A DNA stretch of 64,000 nt from contig NZ_FORA01000001.1 in the NCBI RefSeq assembly GCF_900113875.1, positions 434,001 to 498,000 of the forward strand. Reading direction: 5' to 3'. The notes under the pieces were generated by a model. That model had not been told where the DNA came from. It ran no database searches and worked only from the letters and a program-made list of their open reading frames with translations. Each line of letters starts with the position of its first letter. Positions within the stretch are counted from its first letter, which is position 1. Positions 8,126-16,445 of this stretch are shown here, piece by piece. The position numbers and the translations under genes were made by a program. This DNA is from Jannaschia pohangensis. Its GTDB lineage: Bacteria > Pseudomonadota > Alphaproteobacteria > Rhodobacterales > Rhodobacteraceae.

Positions 8126-9193
8126 CTAACAGTCGAGGACGATATCGGTCAGCGGACGGCTCACGCAGGGCAGGATGAACCCCCGGTCGATCTCTCGCTG
8201 CCGGATGCCGCCTTCATGGGCCAGCGTCACCTCGCCGGAATGCTTGAAGGTCTTGCAGGTACCGCACATGCCCCGCGCGCAGGACGATGGCATCGGCAGA
8301 CCGGCGGCCCGCGCCGCCCCGAGGATGGTCGAGGTCTCGGCGCAGGCAAAGCTGCGCCCCGAGCGGGCATAGGTGATCTGCCGCGTGATCGTGTCGGCGG
8401 CGGGTGTGATCTCGGGTTGGGGCGAGGAAAAGTCGAAACTTTCTTCGCCGTAGGCGTCGGGCGGAACACCGGCACGGCGCGCGGTCTCTCGCACCATTTC
8501 CATGAAGGGTTGCGGCCCGCAGCACAGCACCGTGCGGTCGGCAATGTCGGGCAAAAGCCGGGCCAGAATATCCGCGTCGGGCCGCGCCGCACCGACTTCG
8601 CGGGTCGGCAGGTGATGGACGACCAGCCGGGGCAACCGCCGCGCCAGAGCACGCAGGTCATCGGCGGCGATCATGGCGGCGCGGGTCGGCGCAACCTGGA
8701 TCAGCACGGCATCCAGATCGATGCCCTTGTCGGCCGCGGTCCGCAGGATCGACAGCATCGGCGTAACCCCCGATCCGGCGGCGATCAGGGCATAGCGCGA
8801 CCCGGGCCAGGCCGTGGGGCCAAACCGCCCCGAGGGGCCGAAGGCTTCGATCCGCGCGCCGGGGACCAGCATGTCATGTAGCTGCGCGGCGCCCGGCCCG
8901 GCCTGACGTTTCACCGTGATCTCGACCCCGCTGTCGCGCGCGGCAGAGGAGGCAATGGTATAGCACCGCTCCAGCGCGGCGTCGGGCGTATCGATGCGGA
9001 CCGTCAGGAACTGACCCGGCTCGTGTTCGATCCGGCTGTCGTCCGCCGGGGTCAGCAGGAAGCTGCGCACATCCGGGGCCTCGTCCCAGACCGCGCGACA
9101 GATCAGCGTGCCCCATCGGTCGGACGGAAAGCGTCTGCGCCGCTGCACCGACCAGTTGGGGGTCGCCACATCAACCGGTTGGACAACCGTCAT
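8126..9193 (-). CDS. Rieske oxygenase reductase, GbcB-like (FAD, NAD(P), plant-type 2Fe-2S)
   Basis: This 355-residue electron-transfer protein has a ferredoxin-reductase FAD-binding barrel (RCYTIASSA near residue 95), a nucleotide-binding domain (AAGSGVTPMLSIL) and a C-terminal plant-type ferredoxin domain. The cluster ligands are CARGMCGTC plus a final cysteine in ILPCVSRP. The arrangement reductase-then-ferredoxin matches GbcB, which passes electrons from NADH to a glycine betaine monooxygenase. It overlaps the stop of the oxygenase gene by 4 bp (ATGA at 9190-9193), so the two are translationally coupled and almost certainly functional partners. The DgcA-like gene follows after 9 nt. Confidence 0.88.
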   Translation of the reverse strand: MTVVQPVDVATPNWSVQRRRRFPSDRWGTLICRAVWDEAPDVRSFLLTPADDSRIEHEPGQFLTVRIDTPDAALERCYTIASSAARDSGVEITVKRQAGPGAAQLHDMLVPGARIEAFGPSGRFGPTAWPGSRYALIAAGSGVTPMLSILRTAADKGIDLDAVLIQVAPTRAAMIAADDLRALARRLPRLVVHHLPTREVGAARPDADILARLLPDIADRTVLCCGPQPFMEMVRETARRAGVPPDAYGEESFDFSSPQPEITPAADTITRQITYARSGRSFACAETSTILGAARAAGLPMPSSCARGMCGTCKTFKHSGEVTLAHEGGIRQREIDRGFILPCVSRPLTDIVLDC

Positions 9194-10455
9194 GCGCCGT
9201 ATCCGTTGGCGGTCATCCGGTCGACATACCAGGTCGAGAATTCGTCCAGCGCCCGCTCGGTGAAGGGCGAATAGGGTCCGGGCCGATAGCCGGCCGAAGC
9301 CACCCCCTGCTGCGCGATGGCGACCAGATGCGCGTCTTCGGCATTGGTGGTCTTCCAGACGCTCGTCAGGTTCTCCAGATCGTAATCCTCACCCTCGACC
9401 GCATCGCGGTGGACCAGCCATTTCGTGCGCACCAGCGTGCGGTCGGGGCCGAGCGGGAAGGCGGTGAAGATCACCGCGTGATCCGACATGACGTGGTTCC
9501 AGGAATTGATGCCCCAGAGGTGAACGTCTCCCATGCCCGGCCGCCCCGCCGTCCCGAGGGGCAGGCTGACCGCCGCGCGGGTGTCGGGCGTCTGGCTTTC
9601 GCCCAGACCTGCGATGATCAGGCGCTGCGTGCGGAAATTCGTGGGCCAGCCGACGGTGTGCTCCACGGCGACGTGGTCCAGCCCGTCCCGTTCCCAAAGG
9701 GCACCCTGCCGGGCATAGGCATCGAGCAATCCGTTCGCCTCGGCCTGTTCGGCCACCGTCAGCCCTTCGGGATCATAACCGAAATCGGCGGCATGGAACG
9801 ACAGGCTGAGCTGTGGATGGTTCGACGCGCAATGATAGCATTCGCGGTTGTTCTCCATCGTCAGCTTCCAGTTGCCCGCCTCGATCACGTCCTGCTCGAA
9901 GGCGATCCGGGCGTTGCGCAGGTCGTAAGCGGCCAGGCGCGGCTCCATCACGGCGGCCAGTGCGTCGATGTCTTTGGGCGGATCGTCCGACAGGCAGGCA
10001 TAGAGGATGCCGCCCACATCGCGCAGCGCCACGGGTTTCAGATGGTGCAAACCCCGGTCGAAATCGGTGCCCATGTGCGGGGCCAGCGCCAGATCGCCGC
10101 TCAGGTCATAGGTCCATTGGTGATAGGGGCAGACCAGCTTGCCGACGACCGACCGACCCGGCGGCACCAGCCGCGCGCCGCGGTGCGAACAGACGTTGTG
10201 AAAGGCGCGCAGCGCGTCATCATCGTCGCGCAGGATCACGATGGAAGACGGGCCGATGTCGACCGAGATGACGTCTCCCGCCTCCTCCACGTCGCAGGCC
10301 ACGCCGACGGCGATCCAGTGGCGCGAAAAGATGACGTCGCAATCCGCCTGATAGGCCTCGGTCGAGGTGTAGAGCGGCGCGGGCAAGGTATGGCCCGGCT
10401 GTCGCGCCCGCAAAAGGGCGGCCACGCGGGCCTGGTCGGCGGATTGGTCGAGCAT
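9190..10455 (-). CDS. Rieske non-heme iron oxygenase alpha subunit, GbcA-like
   Basis: This 421-residue protein has a Rieske domain with ligands C89, H91, C109 and H112 (CSHRG and CPYHQW) and a catalytic domain with ENNRECYHCASNHP, which carries the iron-binding histidines. HTLPAPLYTS near the start and the overall layout match GbcA-type glycine betaine monooxygenases, which remove a methyl group as formaldehyde; stachydrine demethylases are close relatives. The start at 10455 is preferred over 10533, because the longer form would begin 1 bp from a 28-bp palindrome that looks like the operator. It is the first gene of a leftward operon and faces a divergent LysR gene. Confidence 0.85.
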   Translation of the reverse strand: MLDQSADQARVAALLRARQPGHTLPAPLYTSTEAYQADCDVIFSRHWIAVGVACDVEEAGDVISVDIGPSSIVILRDDDDALRAFHNVCSHRGARLVPPGRSVVGKLVCPYHQWTYDLSGDLALAPHMGTDFDRGLHHLKPVALRDVGGILYACLSDDPPKDIDALAAVMEPRLAAYDLRNARIAFEQDVIEAGNWKLTMENNRECYHCASNHPQLSLSFHAADFGYDPEGLTVAEQAEANGLLDAYARQGALWERDGLDHVAVEHTVGWPTNFRTQRLIIAGLGESQTPDTRAAVSLPLGTAGRPGMGDVHLWGINSWNHVMSDHAVIFTAFPLGPDRTLVRTKWLVHRDAVEGEDYDLENLTSVWKTTNAEDAHLVAIAQQGVASAGYRPGPYSPFTERALDEFSTWYVDRMTANGYGA

Positions 10456-10534
10456 GTCACGGGCCTCTGGTTTGCCGGACAGAATATCTGGCGGGCGAGG
10501 CCAGGCAACGTCAGAAAATATGCCTTGATCCATA

Positions 10535-10562
10535 CGCCCAGGTTATCGATTATGCCTGGGCG
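10535..10562. promoter_or_regulatory. 28-bp palindrome between Rieske operon and LysR gene
   Basis: Perfect 8-bp arms CGCCCAGG (10535-10542) and CCTGGGCG (10555-10562) flank an AT-rich 12-bp centre containing ATCGAT. It lies in the 152-bp divergent gap between the oxygenase start (10455) and the LysR start (10608). LysR proteins usually bind an interrupted palindrome in exactly such a position, so this is the probable operator that controls both the catabolic operon and the regulator itself. Confidence 0.65.
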
Positions 10563-10607
10563 GTCCACCAAGGTGGCGCGTCCGCATCCCAGGACTGACC
10601 TGACATC

Positions 10608-11504
10608 ATGCACCGCCTTCGCCGCTCCCTGCCCTCGCTGACCGCGCTCATCGCCTTCGAGGCGGCGGCCCGGACCGGGGGATTCACCCGCGCCGCCGAT
10701 GAACTGGGCGTTACCCAGGCCGCCGTCAGCCGCCGGATCGCCGCGCTTGAAAAGGACATCGGCCTGCCCCTGTTCGAACGGCGCAACCGGGCGGTGCACC
10801 TGACCGATGCGGGGCGGGATCTGTTTGCCAGCGTTCGCACCGCGCTCGACGGGCTGGCCGATACGGTGGAGCGGATGCGGGCCCCCGGCGCGCGCCTGAC
10901 GATCACGGTGTCCGTGGCCTTCGCGCATTTCCTTCTGCTGCCACGGCTTTCCACGTTTCGAGAGGCGCATCCGGACATCGACCTGCGCGTCATTTCCGAA
11001 GACGCCTGGACCGCGCCCGATGATCGCCAGATCGACCTGGGCGTGCGCTATGGCACGCCGCCCTTTCGCGGCATGCGGGTCGTCGGATCGCTGGACGAGA
11101 CGCTGGTCCCCGTCTGCACGCCCGCGCTTGCCGATCGGTTGGGCCCGCTGACCCTGACCGACCTTGCGCAGCGGCGGGACATCATCAAGATCGACAGCGC
11201 CTCGCCCGAACCGGGGTGGTTGAACTGGACGGCATGGTTCCGGCAGTCGGGCTGGACCGGTGGGTTTGCCGAGGCGCGGTTGCGGTTCAGCAGCTACAGT
11301 GACGCGGCCTATGCGGCGATGAACGGCGAAGGCGTGGCCCTGGGCTGGACGCGCCTGTTGCAACGGCCCTTGGCGGACGGTCGGCTGACCACCCTGCCCC
11401 TGTCCCCCGTCGTGCCCGAGGATCGCCACTTCATCCTGGTCCCCGAAGGCAAGCCGCCAAGCCCGGAGCGCGACGCCTTCGCCGCCTGGCTGGCCGACGC
11501 CTAG
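10608..11504 (+). CDS. LysR-family transcriptional regulator (GcvA-like)
   Basis: This 298-residue LysR regulator opens with a winged helix (residues about 8-65; FTRAADELGVTQAAVSRRIAALEKDIG) and continues with a periplasmic-binding-protein-like effector domain. The sequence LPSLTALIAFEAAARTGGF is typical of the GcvA/AmpR subgroup. It is transcribed divergently from the Rieske-reductase-DgcA-HyuAB operon, across a 28-bp palindrome, and is therefore its likely activator, responding to a pathway compound. Its stop codon directly abuts the stop of the convergent acetyltransferase gene. The inducer is not known. Confidence 0.9.
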   Translation: MHRLRRSLPSLTALIAFEAAARTGGFTRAADELGVTQAAVSRRIAALEKDIGLPLFERRNRAVHLTDAGRDLFASVRTALDGLADTVERMRAPGARLTITVSVAFAHFLLLPRLSTFREAHPDIDLRVISEDAWTAPDDRQIDLGVRYGTPPFRGMRVVGSLDETLVPVCTPALADRLGPLTLTDLAQRRDIIKIDSASPEPGWLNWTAWFRQSGWTGGFAEARLRFSSYSDAAYAAMNGEGVALGWTRLLQRPLADGRLTTLPLSPVVPEDRHFILVPEGKPPSPERDAFAAWLADA

Positions 11505-12326
11505 TCACCCCAGTTCGAGCGTCGCACAGGCCTGGAAGGGTGGCGGCCTGCCTTGGGGCGGGCGGCCGAAATACATGCTGGCGGTCTCGAACACGGGGGC
11601 AAATCCGAGACCGGCCAGAAGCCGGGCGAGGTCCGGCGCGGTCTCGGGCACGTCGACGGCAACGGTGCCTGCGCCGAAAATGGCGGCTGCCCCGGTCAGC
11701 AAGGTCATCGCGTCGGCTTCGGTCACCGCCTGAAACGGTCCGATCTTCACCCCGTCGCGACACTTCCGAACGGTCGCAAAGCCCGCGCCCGGATCGGACG
11801 GGGACAAACAGATGGTCCGGCGCGTTTCGGTATCGGTGAACCAGGCCCGCGCGAACCGGGCACGGTCGATCCCGGTCGCCGCGCGGTCCGCCGCCAGAAG
11901 GCCGTCGACGTCCGGGGCCGTTCTGGCTGCGACACCGGTCGCAGGCAGGCTGCCCTTATAGCGAACGGTCCGGCCGATCGGGGCGAAGCCGGAGCGCACA
12001 TAATTGCCCTGCTGCGCCGGGACGCCCTCCAGCCCGATGCAGCGGTTGCCGGCATGGGCCAGCCCGGCGCGCCAGACCTCCATCCCGAACCCCTGCCCCC
12101 GCGCGTCCGCCCGACAGAGATAGAGGCCGAGAAAGGCGAAATTGGGGGAGTGATTGACCACGGACACCGCGGCAACAGGCGCGCCGTCGATCTCCTTGAG
12201 GAAGAACCCCTCGCGGTCCGCCGCGAAAAACGCCGCCGCGTCGTCCAGGCCCGGGTTCCACCCCTCGGCCGCGGCCCAATCCAGAACCCCCGCCAGATCA
12301 TCAAGGGACATCCGCCGAACGGTCAT
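11505..12326 (-). CDS. GNAT-family N-acetyltransferase, two-domain type
   Basis: This 273-residue protein begins with a GNAT domain (about residues 1-135); the acetyl-CoA loop region reads CRADARGQGFGMEVWRAGL. A second C-terminal domain of the YitH-like acetyltransferase type follows, ending in a PVFETASMYFG motif. Its start at 12326 overlaps the GntR stop by 4 bp (ATGA), so it is co-expressed with that regulator. The long open frame extending to 12509 reads through the GntR gene in another phase and is rejected. The substrate is unknown. Its position next to a transporter and racemase for amino-acid-like compounds is compatible with modification of an amine or amino acid. Confidence 0.83.
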   Translation of the reverse strand: MTVRRMSLDDLAGVLDWAAAEGWNPGLDDAAAFFAADREGFFLKEIDGAPVAAVSVVNHSPNFAFLGLYLCRADARGQGFGMEVWRAGLAHAGNRCIGLEGVPAQQGNYVRSGFAPIGRTVRYKGSLPATGVAARTAPDVDGLLAADRAATGIDRARFARAWFTDTETRRTICLSPSDPGAGFATVRKCRDGVKIGPFQAVTEADAMTLLTGAAAIFGAGTVAVDVPETAPDLARLLAGLGFAPVFETASMYFGRPPQGRPPPFQACATLELG

Positions 12327-13030
12327 CGCCGCAATGCATCCCGAAGCGACCGGGGCGCTGTCGTGCGATCCCGCAGGTCGAGGGCCGAATGCAGGTCGAC
12401 CAGATGGCTGCGCATCAAGTCCTCGGCCCGCGGCCCGTCGCCGGTGGCAATCGCCTCGACCAGCGCGTGGTGGGCGAAACTTTCGCACAGGGCGCTTTGC
12501 CGCCGCCAATAGAGCGCGATGATGAGCGACGAGCGCGCGATCAGCGTCTCGATGAAGCCCGCGATGGTGGCCTGATCGGCGATCCGGGCGATCTCGATAT
12601 GAAACATCCCCGACAGACGCAGCGCGCGCCCCGGATCGGCGGCATCGAGGGCGGCGTGTTCGTCGTTGATATGACGGCGGAGCCTTGCGACATCGGCGGG
12701 TTTGGCGAAGGCGGCGGCGGAGCGGGCCATCCGCGGCTCCAGCAATTCGCGCGCCTCGAACACCTCGCGCGCCTCGGTCAGGGACGGCTGCGCCACGAAG
12801 GCCCCGCGATTGCGGCGCATGTCCACCAGCTGCGAATGCGACAAGGATTGCAGAGCCGCCCGCACGATGGTGCGGGATACGCCGAAGATTTCGCCGATCT
12901 CGTCCTCGCCCAGTTTGGTGCCGGGCGTCAGGCGATGTTCGTGGATGGCGACCGACAGCGCGGCCTCGACCGATTCGAACCGGGGACCGTCACGCAAGAC
13001 GGCAGACGCGCCTGTGGGATTCTTTGTCAT
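12323..13030 (-). CDS. GntR-family regulator (FadR/FCD subgroup)
   Basis: This 235-residue regulator has an N-terminal winged helix (LGEDEIGEIFGVSRTIVRAALQSL near residues 43-67) and an all-helical FCD effector domain containing the metal-ligand pattern D..H..H (MFHIEIARI and HHALVEAI). FCD regulators normally sense carboxylates or amino-acid derivatives. The start at 13030 gives a normal length; 13075 would add 15 residues. It is divergent from the Pot-type ABC operon that begins at 13264 and a palindrome in the gap carries a GTATAC core, so it probably represses that operon. It is translationally coupled to the acetyltransferase gene. Confidence 0.88.
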   Translation of the reverse strand: MTKNPTGASAVLRDGPRFESVEAALSVAIHEHRLTPGTKLGEDEIGEIFGVSRTIVRAALQSLSHSQLVDMRRNRGAFVAQPSLTEAREVFEARELLEPRMARSAAAFAKPADVARLRRHINDEHAALDAADPGRALRLSGMFHIEIARIADQATIAGFIETLIARSSLIIALYWRRQSALCESFAHHALVEAIATGDGPRAEDLMRSHLVDLHSALDLRDRTTAPRSLRDALRR

Positions 13031-13111
13031 GTCGGTCCTATCGCCCGATCTTTGACAGACAGGGCGTGGCCGCACAATGGCGAGGGACCCGGGGCAGGAA
13101 CGACCGGTCGG

Positions 13112-13123
13112 ATTGTATACAAT
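13112..13123. promoter_or_regulatory. GntR-type operator ATTGTATACAAT
   Basis: This is a perfect 12-bp palindrome in the 233-bp divergent gap between the GntR gene (start 13030) and the ABC operon (start 13264). The GTATAC core is a common centre of FadR/FCD-family operators. It is followed by an AT-rich stretch (CCATTTTTTT) that stands out from the GC-rich surroundings and may be promoter DNA. I infer that it is the binding site of the adjacent GntR regulator. Confidence 0.6.
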
Positions 13124-13263
13124 ATTGTGTCCATTTTTTTGGCAGGACGCTGCCGCAGCGCGGAATCTTGCGGCAGAAGGTGGAATTGTCCGCTCACCGC
13201 ACTGCTAAAGATTTGCCCGGGTTCCCGACTTGCGTCTCGCTTGGATCAAGCACCGGGGGGCGC

Positions 13264-14250
13264 ATGACAACAGCCAAGGCAGATCTGGAATTGGTCAGCG
13301 TGACCAAACGCTACGGCAAGACGGTTGCCGTAAATGCGGTCAGCCATCATTTCCGCCCGGGCAGCTATACCTGCCTTCTGGGCCCTTCCGGTTGCGGCAA
13401 GTCGTCGACCCTGCGGATGATCGCGGGGCACGAAAGCGTGTCAGACGGATCCATCCTGCTTGGCGCGCGCGACATCTCCAACCTGCCACCCGCCAAGCGC
13501 GGGACGGCGATGATGTTCCAGAATTATGCGCTCTTTCCGCATCTGAGCGTGACCGAGAACGTCGCCTTCAGCCTCAAGATGAAGGGTGTCGATGCCCCGA
13601 CCCGGCGCAAGGCCGCGGGCGAGATGCTGGAACTTGTCGACCTGACGCCGCTTGGCGACCGGCTTCCCGATCAGCTTTCGGGCGGGCAGCAGCAGCGCGT
13701 CGCCCTCGCCCGCGCCCTCATCACCCGGCCGCAGGTCCTTTTGCTGGATGAACCGCTCTCGGCGCTGGACCCGTTCCTGCGGATCCGGATGCGGGCCGAA
13801 TTGCGCAAGCTGCAACAGGAACTCGGCATCAGCTTCCTGCATGTCACCCACGGTCAGGACGAGGCGCTGGCCCTGGCCGACGAGATCGTGGTGATGAACA
13901 ACGCCGTCATCGAGCAGGCCGGTCCCGCGCGTCAGGTTTTCAACGCGCCGCGCACCGAATTCGTCGCCCGCTTCATGGGCGGCCACAATGTATTGGCCCT
14001 GACCGAGGGGCATTTCGCGATCCGGACCGATGCCATCGGCCTGGCCCCGGCAACGGCCGGCAAGCTCGACGCGCAGATCACCGCCGTCGAATACCAGGGC
14101 ACCCACGTGTCCGTCACCGCCCGCACAATCGGCGATCAGGACGTCACCGCGCTGGTCGCGGAGCGGGCCTTCTTTGAGCACCCCAACAACCCGGGCGACC
14201 GCGTCGGTCTGACCTGGGAGGACCAAGACCTTCACCACCTGACGACGTGA
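13264..14250 (+). CDS. ABC transporter ATP-binding protein, PotA-like
   Basis: This 328-residue ATPase carries Walker A (GPSGCGKSS near residues 45-53), the Q-loop (MFQNYALFPHL), the signature LSGGQQQR, Walker B (VLLLDEPLSALD) and the switch histidine (HVTHGQDEA). A C-terminal TOBE-type domain of about 90 residues follows. It is most like the ATPases of polyamine or opine importers. The start is set by the GGGGGG stretch just upstream. It is the first gene of a five-gene set with binding protein, two permeases and a hydantoin-racemase-like enzyme, under the probable control of the divergent GntR. Confidence 0.92.
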   Translation: MTTAKADLELVSVTKRYGKTVAVNAVSHHFRPGSYTCLLGPSGCGKSSTLRMIAGHESVSDGSILLGARDISNLPPAKRGTAMMFQNYALFPHLSVTENVAFSLKMKGVDAPTRRKAAGEMLELVDLTPLGDRLPDQLSGGQQQRVALARALITRPQVLLLDEPLSALDPFLRIRMRAELRKLQQELGISFLHVTHGQDEALALADEIVVMNNAVIEQAGPARQVFNAPRTEFVARFMGGHNVLALTEGHFAIRTDAIGLAPATAGKLDAQITAVEYQGTHVSVTARTIGDQDVTALVAERAFFEHPNNPGDRVGLTWEDQDLHHLTT

Positions 14251-14275
14251 CCCACACCCGACACGGAGAGTAGAG

Positions 14276-15535
14276 ATGACCAAAGTGAACAGACGGACCC
14301 TGCTGAAGGGCGGCACCGCCTTTGCCGCCGGCACCACCCTCGGCGCCCCGATGATCTGGGCCCAGAACATCAAGGACGTGACCCTGCGCCAGTTCGGCAC
14401 CGGCGTGTCCAACCTCAACGAGGTGGCGCAGAAGGTGAAGGAAGACCTCGGCTTCACCCTCGAGATGACGGCCCTCGATTCCGACAGCGTGACACAGCGC
14501 GCGGCCACCCAGCCGGGCAGCTTCGACATCGCCGACATCGAATACTGGATCTGCAAGAAGGTCTGGCCGACCGGCAACCTACAGGCGATGGATACCTCCA
14601 GGATCGCCAACTACGACAACATCGTGGGCATCTTCCGCAATGGCCTGCTGACCCCCGAAAGCACCATCGCCCAAGGCACCGCGCCCCACACGGTCGGCTT
14701 TACCTCCGGCCCGGAAGGCACGGATTTCGTTCAGGAAGAATCCGGCTGGATGACCCTGATCCCGACGATCTACAATGCCGATACCCTGGGCATCCGCCCC
14801 GACCTGATCGGGCGGCCCATCACCAACTGGTCCGAGCTTCTGAACCCCGAGTTCAAGGGCAAGGCCTCGATCCTCGACATCTCCTCCATCGGGATCATGG
14901 ACATGGCGATGGTCGTGGAATCGATGGGTGAATACACCTATCCCGACAAGGGCAACATGACCCGCGAAGAGATCGACCTGACCATCGGCATCTTCACCGA
15001 AGCCAAGCGGAACGGCCAGTTCCGCGCCTTCTGGAAGTCCTTCGACGAAAGCGTGAACCTGATGGCGTCGGGCGAAGTCGTCATCCAGTCGATGTGGTCG
15101 CCCGCGATCACCGCCGTGAAGGCCAAGGGCGTGCCTTGCGTCTATCAACCGCTCGAGGAAGGCTATCGCTCCTGGGGCGGCGGCATCGGCCTGTCGGCGG
15201 CGCTGACCGGGCTGGAGCGGGACGCGGCCTATGAATACATCAACTGGTATCTGGACGGCTGGGTCGGCGGGTTCCTGATGCGGCAGGGCTATTATTCCGC
15301 CGTGCCCGAGACCTCCAAGAACCACATGTCCGAGAACGAGTGGGGCTATTGGTTCGAGGGCAAGGCCGCGACCGACACCATCACCTCGCCCTTCGGCGAC
15401 CCGCTGGCCCAGGCCGGAGAGCTGCGCGACGGCGGGTCGTTCTATGACCGGATGGGGGCCGTGGCCTGCTGGAACGCCGTGATGGACGAAAACCAGTACA
15501 TGGTCCGCAAGTGGAACGAGTTCATCGCGGCCTGA
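14276..15535 (+). CDS. Extracellular solute-binding protein, PotD-like, Tat-exported
   Basis: This 419-residue periplasmic protein begins MTKVNRRTLLKGG, a twin-arginine export signal, followed by a hydrophobic stretch and a likely cleavage site after APMIWAQ. The body resembles the family-1 binding proteins of PotD/PotF type that bind polyamines, opines or other amino-acid-like compounds. It lies between the ATPase (25-nt gap) and the permeases. Export by Tat implies folding before export. A perfect hairpin 7 nt after the stop separates it from the first permease gene. The true ligand is not evident; the downstream racemase suggests an amino acid or hydantoin derivative. Confidence 0.88.
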   Translation: MTKVNRRTLLKGGTAFAAGTTLGAPMIWAQNIKDVTLRQFGTGVSNLNEVAQKVKEDLGFTLEMTALDSDSVTQRAATQPGSFDIADIEYWICKKVWPTGNLQAMDTSRIANYDNIVGIFRNGLLTPESTIAQGTAPHTVGFTSGPEGTDFVQEESGWMTLIPTIYNADTLGIRPDLIGRPITNWSELLNPEFKGKASILDISSIGIMDMAMVVESMGEYTYPDKGNMTREEIDLTIGIFTEAKRNGQFRAFWKSFDESVNLMASGEVVIQSMWSPAITAVKAKGVPCVYQPLEEGYRSWGGGIGLSAALTGLERDAAYEYINWYLDGWVGGFLMRQGYYSAVPETSKNHMSENEWGYWFEGKAATDTITSPFGDPLAQAGELRDGGSFYDRMGAVACWNAVMDENQYMVRKWNEFIAA

Positions 15536-15542
15536 CCCCCTT

Positions 15543-15565
15543 GGGGGCGCTTTAACAGCGCCCCC
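15543..15565 (+). promoter_or_regulatory. Intercistronic hairpin after binding-protein gene
   Basis: GGGGGCGC (15543-15550) pairs perfectly with GCGCCCCC (15558-15565) around a 7-nt loop TTTAACA. No U-tract follows, so it is probably an RNA-stabilising or partial attenuation structure rather than a full terminator. The next gene begins 17 nt later. The effect would be more binding protein than permease. Confidence 0.7.
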
Positions 15566-15581
15566 TAACCCAAGGATTACA

Positions 15582-16445
15582 ATGGAAAAGATACTGGCAA
15601 ACCGCGCCATCGGCGGATGGCTGATGGCCCTGCCGCTGGTGGTCGTGCTGGTGCTTTTCCTGGTGCTTCCCATCATCCTGATCGTGGTGGTCAGCTTCTG
15701 GCAGGCCACCGAATTCTCGATCATCCCCGCCTTCGTCTGGGAGAATTACGAGTTCCTCTTCGGCTCGCCTGTGACCTACCGCGTATTCCTCAACACCTTC
15801 AAATACGCTGCCATCACCTGGGCCCTGACCCTGGGCATCGGTTTCACCGTGGCCTATTTCCTGGCCTTCCACATCCGCACCCAGACTTGGCAGATCGCGC
15901 TGTTCCTGCTCTGCACGATCCCGTTCTGGACGTCGAACATCATCCGCATGATCAGCTGGATCCCGTTTCTGGGCCGCAACGGCATCGCCAATTCGGCGCT
16001 GATGTCCTGGGGGGTGATCGACGCGCCGCTCGAATGGCTCCTGTTCAGCGACTTCGCCGTCATCCTGGCGTTCGTCCACCTCTACACGCTTTTCATGGTG
16101 GTTCCGATCTTCAATACCATGATGCGCATCGACAAAAGCCTGATCGAGGCGGCGCGCGATGCCGGCGCCTCGGGGGTTCAGATCCTGTGGAATGTCATCA
16201 TCCCGCTGACCAAGCCGGGCATCATGATCGGCACGATCTTTGTGGTCACGCTGGTGATGGGCGATTTCATCACCGTGCGTTTCATGTCGGGGTCGCAATC
16301 GGCCAACGTGGGGCGTCTGATTTCCAACGACATCTCGCTTCTGGCCTATCCGTCAGCGGCGGCGACGGCGGTGATCCTGCTGCTGACGGTTCTGATTGTC
16401 ATCGGCATCCTGTTGCGCTTCGTCGACATCCGGAAGGAGCTTTGA
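15582..16445 (+). CDS. ABC transporter permease, PotB-like
   Basis: This 287-residue inner-membrane protein has six predicted membrane segments, the first at about residues 12-35 (WLMALPLVVVLVLFLVLPIILIVV is its core region). The coupling EAA loop appears as IEAARDAGASGVQILWNVIIPLTKPGI near residues 188-214, which contacts the ATPase. It pairs with the permease that starts directly after its stop codon (16446). The family is the PotB type of polyamine and opine importers. Confidence 0.92.
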   Translation: MEKILANRAIGGWLMALPLVVVLVLFLVLPIILIVVVSFWQATEFSIIPAFVWENYEFLFGSPVTYRVFLNTFKYAAITWALTLGIGFTVAYFLAFHIRTQTWQIALFLLCTIPFWTSNIIRMISWIPFLGRNGIANSALMSWGVIDAPLEWLLFSDFAVILAFVHLYTLFMVVPIFNTMMRIDKSLIEAARDAGASGVQILWNVIIPLTKPGIMIGTIFVVTLVMGDFITVRFMSGSQSANVGRLISNDISLLAYPSAAATAVILLLTVLIVIGILLRFVDIRKEL

